64,000 nucleotides of DNA from Reyranella sp. CPCC 100927 (GCF_007859315.1 NZ_VOHA01000004.1:310001-374000); one strand, 5' to 3'; positions 43,934 to 53,343 are shown, numbered from the stretch's first letter. The notes: a model not told the origin generated them from the letters alone. Numbers and translations are program-made.

Positions 43934-45109
43934 TCACCCCCGCGCGGTGGCGCGGCCGTAGCCGACCAGGAACGGATCGGCGCGGACCGCGGCGGGCGAT
44001 TGCCGGATGATGTCGAATTGGCCGCGGCGATTGGCGCGCCCGATGCGCGTCCACAAATCGGTGTGGCTCGACGTCGAGTTGATCGTGACCTGTCCCTGCG
44101 GTGCCTGGAAGCTGGCACCGAGCACCATGGTCCGCAGCGTGTCGGTATCGAGCGAATCGGCCTGCTCGAGCGCCTTGGCGAACATGTGAACCTGAAAGTA
44201 GGCTGCCTCGACGCACATGTTGGTGGGCTCGTCGTCACCGTAGCGCTTCTTGTAGCGCGCCACGAACGAGGCGCTGACCTCACTCTCGACGCCTTCGAAG
44301 TAAGGCGCCGCCGTAATGTGGCCTTCACCGACGTCGAAACCCATGGCGCGGATCTCGGCTTCGGTGGTCGTCAGGCTGGCGATGGGCATGGTGCGCGGGT
44401 CGAGCCCACTGTCGGTGTAGGCCTGGTAGAAATAGATCGTGCCGTCGCCCACCACGGTGGAGAAGATGACGTCGGGGCGGGTGCTGCGCAGGTCCTGGAT
44501 GATGGGCAGGAAATCCTGCGGCCGCGCCCGCAGGTTCAGATAGCGCTCGCCCACGACTGAGCCGCCGTTGGCGGCCAGCAGCTCGCGCATGATGCGATTG
44601 GATTCGCGGGGATAGATGTAGTCGGAGCCGACGAAATAGAAGCGTGAGCCATAGGTCTCGATCAGGAACCGACACAACTCGACGCTGTTCTGGTTGGGCG
44701 CGGCACCGGTGTAGATGATGTTGGGCGAGAACTCGAAGCCTTCGTAGAGCGTCGGGTACCACAGTAACCCGTTGAGACGCTCCACCACCGGCAGCACGGC
44801 CTTGCGGCTCGAGGACGTGTAGCAGCCGAAGATCGTGGTGATGCGATCCTCGATCATCAGCCGCTTGGCGTAGTGCCCGAAGGCGGCTGATTCGGAGGCC
44901 GGATCGTAGGCCACCGGCACGACTTCGCGGCCGTTGATGCCGCCTGAGGCATTGATTTCCTCGATCGCCAGCATGGTACCGTGGAGCTGGGTCTCCTCGA
45001 TCACCGACATGAAGCCGGAGTGGGAGAACAGGACACCAACCCGCCACGGCGCGCCCGTTTTGCGGGGAGTCTGGGGTAAGACACTCCTCCTTGTGGGAGC
45101 AATCGTCAT
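43934..45109 (-). CDS. amiC: AmiC-like amide sensor / negative regulator
   Basis: 391 residues with the type-I periplasmic-binding fold of AmiC and UrtA (VGVLFSHSGFMSVIEETQLHGTMLAIEEINASGGINGREVV; FGCYTSSSRKAVLPVVERLNGLLWYPTLYEGFEFSPNIIYTGAAPNQN). Unlike the UrtA-like paralogue, the ATG at 45109 gives a short Arg-containing N-terminus without a hydrophobic signal, so it is probably cytoplasmic, as AmiC is. It would sequester AmiR until a short amide binds. First gene of the regulon. Confidence 0.87.
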   Translation of the reverse strand: MTIAPTRRSVLPQTPRKTGAPWRVGVLFSHSGFMSVIEETQLHGTMLAIEEINASGGINGREVVPVAYDPASESAAFGHYAKRLMIEDRITTIFGCYTSSSRKAVLPVVERLNGLLWYPTLYEGFEFSPNIIYTGAAPNQNSVELCRFLIETYGSRFYFVGSDYIYPRESNRIMRELLAANGGSVVGERYLNLRARPQDFLPIIQDLRSTRPDVIFSTVVGDGTIYFYQAYTDSGLDPRTMPIASLTTTEAEIRAMGFDVGEGHITAAPYFEGVESEVSASFVARYKKRYGDDEPTNMCVEAAYFQVHMFAKALEQADSLDTDTLRTMVLGASFQAPQGQVTINSTSSHTDLWTRIGRANRRGQFDIIRQSPAAVRADPFLVGYGRATARG

Positions 45110-45308
45110 GGCATTCTCCCAGGCATCTTGTTTTGGCTTGGCACGCGGTAGGCCAAACAACCGTTGAGGAACCGCCTTACGGGATGGGTATTGCAAGAAT
45201 CGTGACACGGAACGCGTGCCGGGCGCAAGACGGGCGTGGGTTGGTCAGATGCCTAAAGAACGGTCGAGGTGAGCGGCAACTTGGCAGGCGTCGCGACGCC
45301 AGGCGGGT

Positions 45309-45803
45309 CTAGGCCCAACCCTCCTGGACGAATGTGTTCTTCACGCGTTTGGACACCATGAAGTAGGGAATCCAGATAATGGCAGAGACCAGGGACCGGC
45401 CGAGGTCGCGAACATCGGCACCGGTCGGCGGACTGCCCAGCAACCCCGCCGCACCGACGACGTCCGCGACCTGCGCCAGAAACGTCGCCACGAGCCAGGT
45501 GATGAACAGTCCCGGGACGCGCCGCGCCTTGGTGAAGAAAAGATAGATGAGCCACAGGGTGAAAACGAACAGGGCGACATTGACCACGCACTCGGCGATG
45601 ATGAATGGCCTGAACCAGGCGTGGCGATCCGGCGAACTGACATAGTCCCAGCCCTGAGCGGAGAACAGCACCGGGACAAAGGACAAGTAGAATTCAATCG
45701 CCATGCGGACCGGCGTCACGAGCAGACCCAGCATCGGCAGGATCAGCCAACCACCGATTCCGGACGGCGATGGTGCCTCGGTCGAGGGATTGGACTCAGT
45801 CAC
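45309..45803 (-). CDS. DUF2569-like membrane protein
   Basis: 164 residues with four membrane helices. The N-terminal GIGGWLILPMLGLLVTPVRMAIEFY is the DUF2569 signature; later helices include CVVNVALFVFTLWLIYLFF and LFITWLVATFLAQVADVV, and it ends SAIIWIPYFMVSKRVKNTFV. GTG start at 45803, 12 bases after the exporter gene stop, so the two may be cotranscribed. Function unknown. The 199 bases between its stop and the amiC start contain a GGCGTC-GC-GACGCC palindrome (45287-45300) and presumably the amiC promoter. Confidence 0.8.
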   Translation of the reverse strand: MTESNPSTEAPSPSGIGGWLILPMLGLLVTPVRMAIEFYLSFVPVLFSAQGWDYVSSPDRHAWFRPFIIAECVVNVALFVFTLWLIYLFFTKARRVPGLFITWLVATFLAQVADVVGAAGLLGSPPTGADVRDLGRSLVSAIIWIPYFMVSKRVKNTFVQEGWA

Positions 45804-45815
45804 GGCAGCACGCGC

Positions 45816-46718
45816 CTACGCTTGCGTCTTGGCGCGCCGCCACAGGTCGCGACCGGCAAGAACAGCACCGCCGACCACCAACGCCGCGGCCAGCAGAAGA
45901 GAAGGACTGGCTGCGGCGCGGCCCGTCGCGATCAGCAGGGCGGTCGACAGGATCGGCGTAGCGTAGCTGAGCGCACCCAGCGCCCGGATGTCGCCGCGCT
46001 TCATGCCGACATCCCACACATAGAAGGCGGCGCCGACCGGGAAGATACCCAGCGCCACCACCGCCAGCCAGGCGCCTGAAGTTGACGGCCATACCGTGGT
46101 TTCGACGGCCACATGGCACAGGGCGGCCAGCACGGAAGACGCCGCGCAGAACGCGGCGACCGCATCGGTCGGCACCTCGCCGAAACGCCGGCTGGTCACC
46201 GAGTAGACCGACCACACCACCGCGCAGCCCAGCGCCGCCAGGTAACCCGGCCAATGGGCGCCCGCGAACCCGACCTCGCCGCGCCCCAGGGTCAGCACGA
46301 TGATGCCGGCCAGCCCCAGAGCGGCACCGCCCAGGTGCCAGCCGTGCAGGGGCTCGCCGGCGATCGGCGCCGACAGCAGCACGATCAGCAGCGGCCAGAG
46401 GTAGTTGATCAGGTTCGCCTCTGCCGCCGGCGCCTGGCGCAGGGCGATGAAGTAGAGCAGGTGGTAGCCAAACAGGCCGCCGACGCCGAGCAGCCACACG
46501 CGTGGCGGCCAGGCGACGGCATCCCGCAGCGAGCGGCCCTGCGCCACGATCCAGATGCCGCCGACCGTAGCGCCGATGGCGAAGGTCATCGCTGCGAGCT
46601 GAAAGGGCGGAATGGTGCCGGTCGACACCGTGAGCAGCGCCAGCGCCGACCACATCAGGATCGAGAGAGCGCCCAGTGCCGTCGCCCGGCGTCGGTCGGA
46701 CGGGCCCGTCACCGGCAT
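45816..46718 (-). CDS. EamA family transporter, YddG-like (aromatic amino acid exporter type)
   Basis: 300 residues, about ten membrane helices in two EamA repeats. RQAPAAEANLINYLWPLLIVLLSAPI is characteristic of YddG-like exporters, as is the C-terminal WDVGMKRGDIRALGALSYATPILSTALLI. The ATG at 46718 follows GGGGGTGG; a GTG two codons earlier is possible. Inner membrane; substrate unproven. Confidence 0.87.
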   Translation of the reverse strand: MPVTGPSDRRRATALGALSILMWSALALLTVSTGTIPPFQLAAMTFAIGATVGGIWIVAQGRSLRDAVAWPPRVWLLGVGGLFGYHLLYFIALRQAPAAEANLINYLWPLLIVLLSAPIAGEPLHGWHLGGAALGLAGIIVLTLGRGEVGFAGAHWPGYLAALGCAVVWSVYSVTSRRFGEVPTDAVAAFCAASSVLAALCHVAVETTVWPSTSGAWLAVVALGIFPVGAAFYVWDVGMKRGDIRALGALSYATPILSTALLIATGRAAASPSLLLAAALVVGGAVLAGRDLWRRAKTQA

Positions 46719-46833
46719 GGCCACCCCCGGCCTTCAATCTCGATACCATGTGCACATAAGCGCAAAAACGCGTAGACGCTGTTACTTTTTCTATTTATCG
46801 TTTGCCCCGTTGGGCTATCCAAGGTGTGTCTCC

Positions 46834-49497
46834 ATGACCAGCGCCGCGTGCGTGGTGTGTCGACAAGAAATCACATCCGGATCGATCGATCCAGCCACCT
46901 GTAGCATCGACCCGGAGGGCCGCCAGCACGGCAGCGTCCGCAGTCTACTCTGTGTCATCACAGTGCTTCTCTGGGCGCTGGCTGGATTGGTAGCGCCTGC
47001 TCATGCCAATCCTGTCGACGAGGCGGTTGCGGCATATCGTAAGAACGACTTTGCCACTGCCATACGCCTCTTACGGCCGTTGGCCGAACGCGGGGACGCC
47101 GTTGCCCAGAATACCCTGGGCGTGTTCTACCAGAATGCGCCCGGCGCACTGGAGGATCATGCGGAGGCGTTGAAGTGGTACCGCTTGGCGGCAGACCAAG
47201 GAATGGTCGAGGCGATGGTGAATATCGCAGTCACCTACGCCAACGGCACGGGCGTTGACAAAAATTACACCGAAGCCGCGGCGTGGTATCGGAAGGCCGC
47301 CGACAAGGGCATTGCTGTCGCGCAGACCAGTCTGGGCATTCTGTACATCAACGGTGCGGGCGTGCCGCGCGACTATGGCGAGGCGGTAAAGTGGTTGCGC
47401 CTGGCAGCTGATCAGGACGATGTCAGGGCCACACTGGAGTTGGGCAGGCTCTACGGCAATGGCGAGGGCGTATCGCAAGACTACGCTACAGCGTTGAAGC
47501 TATTCTTCAAAGCTGCGGCCGCGCGAGATCCTGAGGGGCAGACTCTTCTCGGCATTGCTTACGACGAAGGCTTGGGGGTTTCCCAAAACGCTGCCGAAGC
47601 GATCAAATGGTATCGTTTGGCGGTAGAGCAAGGCTACGCGAGGGCCCAGCTCCGTCTGGGCGTCATGCATGGCGAGGGCAGAGGCGTGGCCCAGGATCAT
47701 GCCGAGGCGGCGCGTTGGTTCCGGCTGGCGGCGGAGCAGGGGAATGCCGAGGCGCAGTACAGGTTGGCGGAGAGTTACCGTCTCGGCCATGGTGTGGCCA
47801 CGGACGTCAATATCGCACTAACTTGGACACGGAAGGCTGCGGAACACGGTTACGACGTCGCACAAGCCGCGCTCGGTACGTACTACCTCGGCGAGCACGG
47901 CGTCCCGGAGGATCTGGTCGAATCGACGAAATGGTTCTGCCGGGCTGCGGAACAAGGTCTTGCCGATGCGCAATACCGAGTCGGGTCAGCCTACTTCATA
48001 GGTCAGGGCGTCAGCCAAGACTATGTGGAAGCGGTTCGGTGGTGGCGGCAGGCCGCGGCGCAGGATCACACTGAGGCGTTGTATATGCTCGGTGTGATGC
48101 AAAGCAGCGGCTATGGCGTGGACAGGGACGAGGTGGAAGGCGCCCGCCTTATTCGCACAGCGGCCGATGCGGGCTTGGCCGCCGCCCAATTCCATCTCGG
48201 TGATCTGTATATCGATGGGAAGGGTGTACCCAAAGACGCTGCCGAAGCGATCGTCTGGTACCGCAAGGCCGCGGAACAAGACAACGCTGACGCGCTTTAT
48301 CAGCTCGGCTTGATGTACGCAGCCGGCCGAGGCGTAACACAAGATCATACAGAGGCAGCCAAACTCTTTCGTCGCGCCGCCGAGCGCGGTCGCGCCAGTG
48401 CGCAGTACGCGCTTGGAAGTTTGTATATCCAAGGTCTTGGCATCGACAAGGACGAGGCCGAAGCGGCGCTATGGTATCGAAGGGCTGCTGATCAGGGCGA
48501 CGCCGAAGCGCAACTAAAGCTTGGACTGATGTTAGCGGACGGTTTGCAGGGAGCCAAGGATGAAGCGGAAGCCGCTCGCTACTATCGGCTCGCGGCCGAA
48601 CAGGGCCACGCCGGTGCCCAGTTTTTCCTGGGCGCCGCATTCTACTATGGGCAAGGCGTCACACGAAGTTTCGAAGAGGCCGCCGGCTGGTTCCGCAAGG
48701 CCGCCGACCAGGGTGACGATCGCGCACAGTACATGCTCGGCGCGCAGTACGTTCACGGCCAGGGCGTTGATAAAGACTATGTCGAGGCTGTCAGGTGGTT
48801 TCGCAAGGGCGCCGCACAGGGCAACGCCTGGGCTCAGCACAGTCTGGGTGTCGCCTACGATACGGGCGTTGGTGTACTGCAAAACAGCGATGAAGCCGTG
48901 CGATGGTTTCGCGCCGCGGCTGACCAAGATCACACTACAGCTCAGATGGACCTCGGCATTAAGTACATGCTCGGCCGTGGCGTCACGATCGATTACGAAG
49001 AGGCAGTACGGCTGCTTCGTCCAGCGGCGGACAAAGGAATGGCGTCGGCGCAGTATGCTGTGGGCGGCCTGTACTTGTCGGGGCGGGGGCTGCCTCAGGA
49101 TGCAGCAGAGGCGGCCAAGTGGTTCCGGAAGGCTGCTGAACGCGGTCATATCGATGCTCAGTTTGAACTCGCCAGTCTCTATGGTCATGGTAGCGGCGTG
49201 CGGCAAAACTATGAGGAAGCCGCCAAGTGGTACCTTGGTGCCGCCAACCAGGGCCATGCCACGGCACAATACGGTTTGGGCGTGCTGTATCAGACAGGCC
49301 GGGGCGTAAAGCGTGATGACGTGGAGGCCTACAGCTGGTTCGACCTGGCCGCGACTGCCTTTGCTGAAAGGGATCCGGTTTGGCGTGACAAGGCGGTGAA
49401 GGAGCGTGATGTGATCGCCACCCGCATGACGCCAGCCCAGATCACTCAGGCCCGCAAGCGCATTGCAGATTTCAAGCCGGTACGGGTCGCACAGTAG
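46834..49497 (+). CDS. Exported protein with 21 Sel1-like repeats
   Basis: 887 residues. An N-terminal stretch of about 36 residues with several Cys precedes a signal-like segment (SLLCVITVLLWALAGLVAPAHA). Then come 21 consecutive 36-residue Sel1 (TPR-like) units, each of the form A-AQ-LG-Y--G-GV--D--EA--WYRKAA-QG, forming a long right-handed solenoid for protein binding. The tail (ITQARKRIADFKPVRVAQ) is hydrophilic. The true start may be inside the first 36 codons. The upstream gap (46719-46833) is a divergent promoter region. Target unknown; related proteins link to envelope stress or signalling. Confidence 0.8.
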   Translation: MTSAACVVCRQEITSGSIDPATCSIDPEGRQHGSVRSLLCVITVLLWALAGLVAPAHANPVDEAVAAYRKNDFATAIRLLRPLAERGDAVAQNTLGVFYQNAPGALEDHAEALKWYRLAADQGMVEAMVNIAVTYANGTGVDKNYTEAAAWYRKAADKGIAVAQTSLGILYINGAGVPRDYGEAVKWLRLAADQDDVRATLELGRLYGNGEGVSQDYATALKLFFKAAAARDPEGQTLLGIAYDEGLGVSQNAAEAIKWYRLAVEQGYARAQLRLGVMHGEGRGVAQDHAEAARWFRLAAEQGNAEAQYRLAESYRLGHGVATDVNIALTWTRKAAEHGYDVAQAALGTYYLGEHGVPEDLVESTKWFCRAAEQGLADAQYRVGSAYFIGQGVSQDYVEAVRWWRQAAAQDHTEALYMLGVMQSSGYGVDRDEVEGARLIRTAADAGLAAAQFHLGDLYIDGKGVPKDAAEAIVWYRKAAEQDNADALYQLGLMYAAGRGVTQDHTEAAKLFRRAAERGRASAQYALGSLYIQGLGIDKDEAEAALWYRRAADQGDAEAQLKLGLMLADGLQGAKDEAEAARYYRLAAEQGHAGAQFFLGAAFYYGQGVTRSFEEAAGWFRKAADQGDDRAQYMLGAQYVHGQGVDKDYVEAVRWFRKGAAQGNAWAQHSLGVAYDTGVGVLQNSDEAVRWFRAAADQDHTTAQMDLGIKYMLGRGVTIDYEEAVRLLRPAADKGMASAQYAVGGLYLSGRGLPQDAAEAAKWFRKAAERGHIDAQFELASLYGHGSGVRQNYEEAAKWYLGAANQGHATAQYGLGVLYQTGRGVKRDDVEAYSWFDLAATAFAERDPVWRDKAVKERDVIATRMTPAQITQARKRIADFKPVRVAQ

Positions 49498-49556
49498 TCG
49501 AACGGCCGCGGTTGCACGGGGTGTCGGCGCCCTTCGTGTTGGTCGGAATACATCTA

Positions 49557-49588
49557 TAGATTGTGGAAAAATGTAGATAATCAATCTA
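49557..49588. promoter_or_regulatory. AT-rich dyad TAGATTG-N18-CAATCTA
   Basis: Perfect 7-base arms (49557-49563 and 49582-49588) lie in the 151-base gap before the second Sel1 gene, in DNA much richer in A and T than the surroundings. It is a candidate promoter/operator region; no clear -35/-10 pair stands out. Confidence 0.35.
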
Positions 49589-49648
49589 AGATGACTGGCA
49601 TCAAGACCCGATGGCTGTGTAGGGCGCCATCGCAGGGAGGTTGATGCC

Positions 49649-50617
49649 ATGAACAAAGACTGTCGGACCCACACAGCACGGTTTGCTTTCTTTCTGTTGC
49701 TCTCGCTGGTGGCGTCGTCGGCCGCCGCTCAGCTTCATGCCGGCTTCAGCATCGATATTGGGCAGGGCGTGCCAGTTGGTGATGTCGCCGCGATGGCCTC
49801 AACCCGCAACGCTGCCGAGCAGGGATATGCCAAGGCGCAATTCCAGCTTGGCATCGCTCACCTCGCCGGCCGCGATCTGCTCCCAGACGCCGCTGGGGCA
49901 GTGACCTGGTTCCGCAAGGCCGCAGACCAGGGACATGCGGAGGCGCAGTTCGAGCTCGGGAACCTCTACCTGCAGGGCCGCGGCATGGCGCGCGACGATA
50001 CGCAAGGCGTGCGATGGCTTGGTCAATCCGCCGCGCAGGGGTTTGCACCGGCGCAATTCGGGCTCGCAAGTCTCTATCGTGTCGGCCAGGGTGTGAAGCG
50101 CGATGACGCGACGGCGGCCGGCTGGCTCGAGAAAGCTGCTGCGCAGGGCCACGTCTTGGCCCGTACCATGCTGGGGACGATGTACGCCAATGGTTGGGGC
50201 GTCAACGTGGACCTGCCGCGCGCGGCGCGGCTCTTCCGTCTGGCCGCCATGCAGGGGAACGTGGAGGCGCAGTTCTATCTTGGCATGATGTATGTCAGCG
50301 GCCAGGGCGTGACTGCCGACTGGGATGCGGCAGAACAATGGCTGCGGCGGGCTGCGGAACAGGGCCATGTCATCGCGCAATTCAACCTGGGCACGGTCTA
50401 TATCGGCGGCGCATTGCGCGCATCGGACTATGTACGGGCCTACGCCTGGTATGAGGTGGCTGCCCTGTTCGCCACCGATCCCGAGTGGCGCGATCGGGCG
50501 CGGACACTGCGCGACTGGGTGGCGGCACGCCTGAGTCCGGTGCAGACGACAGAAGCGCGACGGCACGCCGTGGAACTCGGCGCAGCGGTTTTGTCGACGC
50601 AATCGGCGCGGCGATAG
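49649..50617 (+). CDS. Secreted Sel1-repeat protein
   Basis: 322 residues. Signal peptide (TARFAFFLLLSLVASSAAAQ), then six Sel1 units from about residue 53 (AAEQGYAKAQFQLGIAHLAGRDLLPDAAGAVTWFRKAADQGH onward). The C-terminal helix (VAALFATDPEWRDRARTLRDWVAARLSPVQTTEARRHAVEL) resembles that of the larger Sel1 protein next door (FAERDPVWRDKAVKERDVIATRMTPAQITQARKRI). The two are therefore related by duplication with different repeat numbers. Confidence 0.85.
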   Translation: MNKDCRTHTARFAFFLLLSLVASSAAAQLHAGFSIDIGQGVPVGDVAAMASTRNAAEQGYAKAQFQLGIAHLAGRDLLPDAAGAVTWFRKAADQGHAEAQFELGNLYLQGRGMARDDTQGVRWLGQSAAQGFAPAQFGLASLYRVGQGVKRDDATAAGWLEKAAAQGHVLARTMLGTMYANGWGVNVDLPRAARLFRLAAMQGNVEAQFYLGMMYVSGQGVTADWDAAEQWLRRAAEQGHVIAQFNLGTVYIGGALRASDYVRAYAWYEVAALFATDPEWRDRARTLRDWVAARLSPVQTTEARRHAVELGAAVLSTQSARR

Positions 50618-50700
50618 GCTTCCTGAGGACCACGCGCTGTTGGGACGACGGCACGAATGATGAGATACGGGCAGAGGTATCTCGTGCTAGATATGCGGGG

Positions 50701-51240
50701 ATGGCGTGGTGGCGACGGCTGAGTACGCGGTTATTCCGGCGATGTCCTGTGGCGGTGCAGAGCATGGCCGTGGCGATGCTGGCCGCAATGCCCGCCTATG
50801 CCGGCGAATGGTCCGGCGTTCCCCTGGTGATCGACGGCGGCACGATCGTCATCAACGGACAACGGCTGCGCCTGGCCGGCCTCGATGCCCCCGACAATGC
50901 GCAGATTTGCCAGGGCCCGGATAACATCGCCTACGATTGCGGTGTCGAAGCACGCCGGGCATTGGCCGTCATCATCGCCAGCCGCGACGTGCGCTGCAGC
51001 GGTGATCGTCGCGACCGCTACCGTCGACCATTGGTCACATGTCAGATCGGCGAGACGGATATCGGACGAGAGTTGGTCCGATTGGGCTGGGCCATGGCGG
51101 CACAGTCATCCGACTATGGTGTGGAAGAGGATGATGCGCGCGCGCAAGGGCGCGGCTTGTGGCAGGGACCGTTTCAGCGGCCTGACGACTGGCGCCGTGC
51201 ACGCGCCATGCTGCCGTCTGGCGTAGCGCCGAAGGAATGA
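50701..51240 (+). CDS. Secreted thermonuclease-like (SNase fold) protein
   Basis: 179 residues: signal segment (VAVQSMAVAMLAAMPAYAGEW), then an SNase-like OB fold: VIDGGTIVINGQRLRLAGLDAPDNAQICQ, CGVEARRALAVIIASRDVRC, RDRYRRPLVTCQIGETDIGRELVRLGWAMA and EEDDARAQGRGLWQGPFQRPDDWR. The usual Asp/Arg/Glu active-site pattern is only partly kept (LDAPD in place of DAPE), so nuclease activity is uncertain. Start at 50701 lacks a strong ribosome site. The 264-base gap after it is AT-rich near 51410-51480, with no gene seen. Confidence 0.75.
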   Translation: MAWWRRLSTRLFRRCPVAVQSMAVAMLAAMPAYAGEWSGVPLVIDGGTIVINGQRLRLAGLDAPDNAQICQGPDNIAYDCGVEARRALAVIIASRDVRCSGDRRDRYRRPLVTCQIGETDIGRELVRLGWAMAAQSSDYGVEEDDARAQGRGLWQGPFQRPDDWRRARAMLPSGVAPKE

Positions 51241-51504
51241 CGTCTTGGCGTCGGCCAGTACGCCGACTGTGGAAGCTTACCCGTCCATCTCTCAGCGTCG
51301 TGCTGCCACACAGGTGGAGCCTCCTCGCGGGAGCCCCTTCCAGGTGCGACATCTCGGTCCTTATTTGTACCAACCAAGTTGACGTGGCTTATGGACTGAT
51401 TTCATTCCCTTGTTCTTGATATGTTTATTTTCTCTTGACTTTTGAGTTTGAATAGAGCACAAATACGCCCATTCCAACATCGGCAGACTTGCGAAGGAGC
51501 GGAC

Positions 51505-51669
51505 ATGAAGCGTCCACTGCACGCGCCCCGTATTGGTCCGGGCTTCTCGGCCGGCGCCAAGCCACCTCATGTGACGAAGGGCTGCGGACCGCATCCCAAG
51601 GCCAGTTCCGGCCACAAATCCGGCACCCGGCGTGCCGGCGACAAGCACACGGCGACGAGCAGCAAATGA
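51505..51669 (+). CDS. Small basic protein at the head of the phage module
   Basis: 54 residues, rich in Lys, His, Gly and Pro (MKRPLHAPRIGPGFSAGAKPPHV), no known family. Good GGAG site before the ATG at 51505, and its stop overlaps the next ATG (ATGA), so it is probably translated with the terminase genes. Confidence 0.6.
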   Translation: MKRPLHAPRIGPGFSAGAKPPHVTKGCGPHPKASSGHKSGTRRAGDKHTATSSK

Positions 51670-51992
51670 GCGCCACGGGCAAGCCGGCAGCCGACGCACG
51701 CGCGTTGGCACGCGATCATACGCAGGCGGCGATCGACGCACTGGTCAGCGTGGTGAACGACACGGATGCCTCGCCGTCGGCCCGCACCTCGGCCGCCGAG
51801 GCGCTGCTCAATCGCGGCTGGGGCCGATCCGCATCGGTCACGCATCAGAACATGCAGGACGACTTTGCAGACATCCTCGCCGACGCTGCCGCCATCCGCG
51901 CCGCCCGCGGACATACCGGCGAACATGACGACGGACGCCCTGCAGCGGCTGATCGCGGAGTGGGCGGCAAAGCCGCTGCTGTTCGTCACTGA
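51666..51992 (+). CDS. Putative phage terminase small subunit-like protein
   Basis: 108 residues. The N-terminal half is helical and alanine-rich (ADARALARDHTQAAIDALVSVVNDTDASPSARTSAAEALLNRGWGR), the pattern found in proteins encoded just before large terminases. The ATG overlaps the previous stop, and the gene overlaps the large terminase start by 68 bases. The assignment rests on position and pattern. Confidence 0.6.
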   Translation: MSATGKPAADARALARDHTQAAIDALVSVVNDTDASPSARTSAAEALLNRGWGRSASVTHQNMQDDFADILADAAAIRAARGHTGEHDDGRPAAADRGVGGKAAAVRH

Positions 51993-53343
51993 GGCGCTCG
52001 GCGCCGAGCCCTATCCGTGGCAGCACGAAGTACTGCAATGGCTGGGCGAAGGCGAGAAACGGATATCGGTGCGCTCGGGCCACGGCGTTGGCAAGACGAC
52101 GCTGGAAGCGTGGCTGGCGTTGTGGTTCCCGCTGACGCGTGGTGATGCCAAGGTCGGGATCACAGCGCCGGCCGGCCCGCAGCTCGAGGTCAACCTCTGG
52201 CCCGAGATCCGCAAATGGGCACCACGACTGCGCGACAGGACGCGGGTTGGCGCGTGGCTCGCCTCGCGCTTGCAGATCAACGAGTTGGAGATCGTGTTCG
52301 TGAACGAGAACCTCGTGCGCGCCCGCACAGCGCGGCCGGATCAGCCCGAGGCTTTGCAGGGCCTGCATGCCGGCAACGTGCTGATCCTGATCGACGAGGC
52401 CAGCGGCATCGACGAGCGCATGTACGAGGCCAACATCGGTGCGCTGTCCACCGAAGGTGCCATCCAGGCGATCTTCAGCAATCCCACGCGCAATTCGGGC
52501 TACTTCCACCGCACCCAGCACGAGCAGGCCGACCGTTGGAAGACGCTGGTCGTTTCGTCGCTCGACGTGCCCAACGCGCAGGGGCATGTCGAGGACGTGG
52601 TGCGCCACTACGGCCGCGACTCCAACCAGTACCGGGTGCGTGTGCTGGGCGAGTTTCCGCTGGAGGGCGACGATGCCGTGATCCCGTTGCAGGCCATCGA
52701 TGCGGCGATGGCGCGTGTCGGCCAGGTGGCGCGGGTCGAGGGCATTGCGCCGGTCTGGGGCGTCGATGTCGCCTGGATGGGTGGCGATCGCAGTGCGCTG
52801 GCCAAGCGCTGCGGCAACGAGCTGCTGGAGCCCGTGACGTGGTGGTCGGGCAACGATCCCCACCAGACGGCGCTGCGGATCTTCGAGCATTGGGAACGCA
52901 CCGACGCCAATCAGCGGCCAGCCGCCATCATGGTCGACGCCATCGGCATGGGAGCGGCCACCTACCTGAAGCTGCGGGAGCTTGGGCTGCCGGCCCGCAT
53001 GGTCAACGTCGGTGAGGCCGCCGCGGCGAATGAGCGCTACATGCGGTTGCGCGACGAACTGTGGTTCCGTGGCCGCGCCTGGCTGCAGGACGGCACTGCC
53101 ATCCTGCCGCGCGACAACGCGCTGAAAGCCGAACTGGTATCCGTCACCTACGCCATGATGCCGACCGGCAAGATCAAGGTCGAGTCGAAGGATGACATGC
53201 GCCGGCGCGGGCTGCGCTCACCCGACCTGGCCGACGCCCTCCTGCTGACATTTGCCGGCGGCGAGCACAAGCGCCAGCCGGCCTCGGGACCCACACGCTA
53301 CGCCCCGCGCCGTAAGGATCCCGGCTCCTGGATGAGTTCGTAA
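51925..53343 (+). CDS. Phage terminase large subunit
   Basis: 472 residues. ATPase domain with Walker A SGHGVGKT (51-58) and Walker B VLILIDEASGI. The C-terminal RNase-H-like nuclease shows WGVDVAWMGGD (first Asp), IMVDAIGMG and PDLADALLLTF (last Asp). It packages DNA into proheads using ATP and makes the termination cut. Intact by length and motifs. Followed by the portal gene. Confidence 0.92.
   Translation: MTTDALQRLIAEWAAKPLLFVTEALGAEPYPWQHEVLQWLGEGEKRISVRSGHGVGKTTLEAWLALWFPLTRGDAKVGITAPAGPQLEVNLWPEIRKWAPRLRDRTRVGAWLASRLQINELEIVFVNENLVRARTARPDQPEALQGLHAGNVLILIDEASGIDERMYEANIGALSTEGAIQAIFSNPTRNSGYFHRTQHEQADRWKTLVVSSLDVPNAQGHVEDVVRHYGRDSNQYRVRVLGEFPLEGDDAVIPLQAIDAAMARVGQVARVEGIAPVWGVDVAWMGGDRSALAKRCGNELLEPVTWWSGNDPHQTALRIFEHWERTDANQRPAAIMVDAIGMGAATYLKLRELGLPARMVNVGEAAAANERYMRLRDELWFRGRAWLQDGTAILPRDNALKAELVSVTYAMMPTGKIKVESKDDMRRRGLRSPDLADALLLTFAGGEHKRQPASGPTRYAPRRKDPGSWMSS

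Noticed and set aside
45110-45308. Possible sigma54 promoter before amiC
   Set aside because: GG and GC boxes with the required 10-base spacing could not be found; only partial matches.
46834-49497. Regular repetition considered as a CRISPR array or tandem DNA repeat
   Set aside because: The period is 108 bases of diverged coding repeats (36-residue Sel1 units), with no identical direct repeats and unique spacers.
48532-49674. 380-residue minus-strand frame with periodic sequence
   Set aside because: The periodicity is the shadow of Sel1 repeats on the plus strand.
51241-51504. Possible small RNA, tRNA or attachment site left of the phage module
   Set aside because: The stretch is AT-rich near 51410-51480 but no cloverleaf, core repeat or convincing promoter pair was found.
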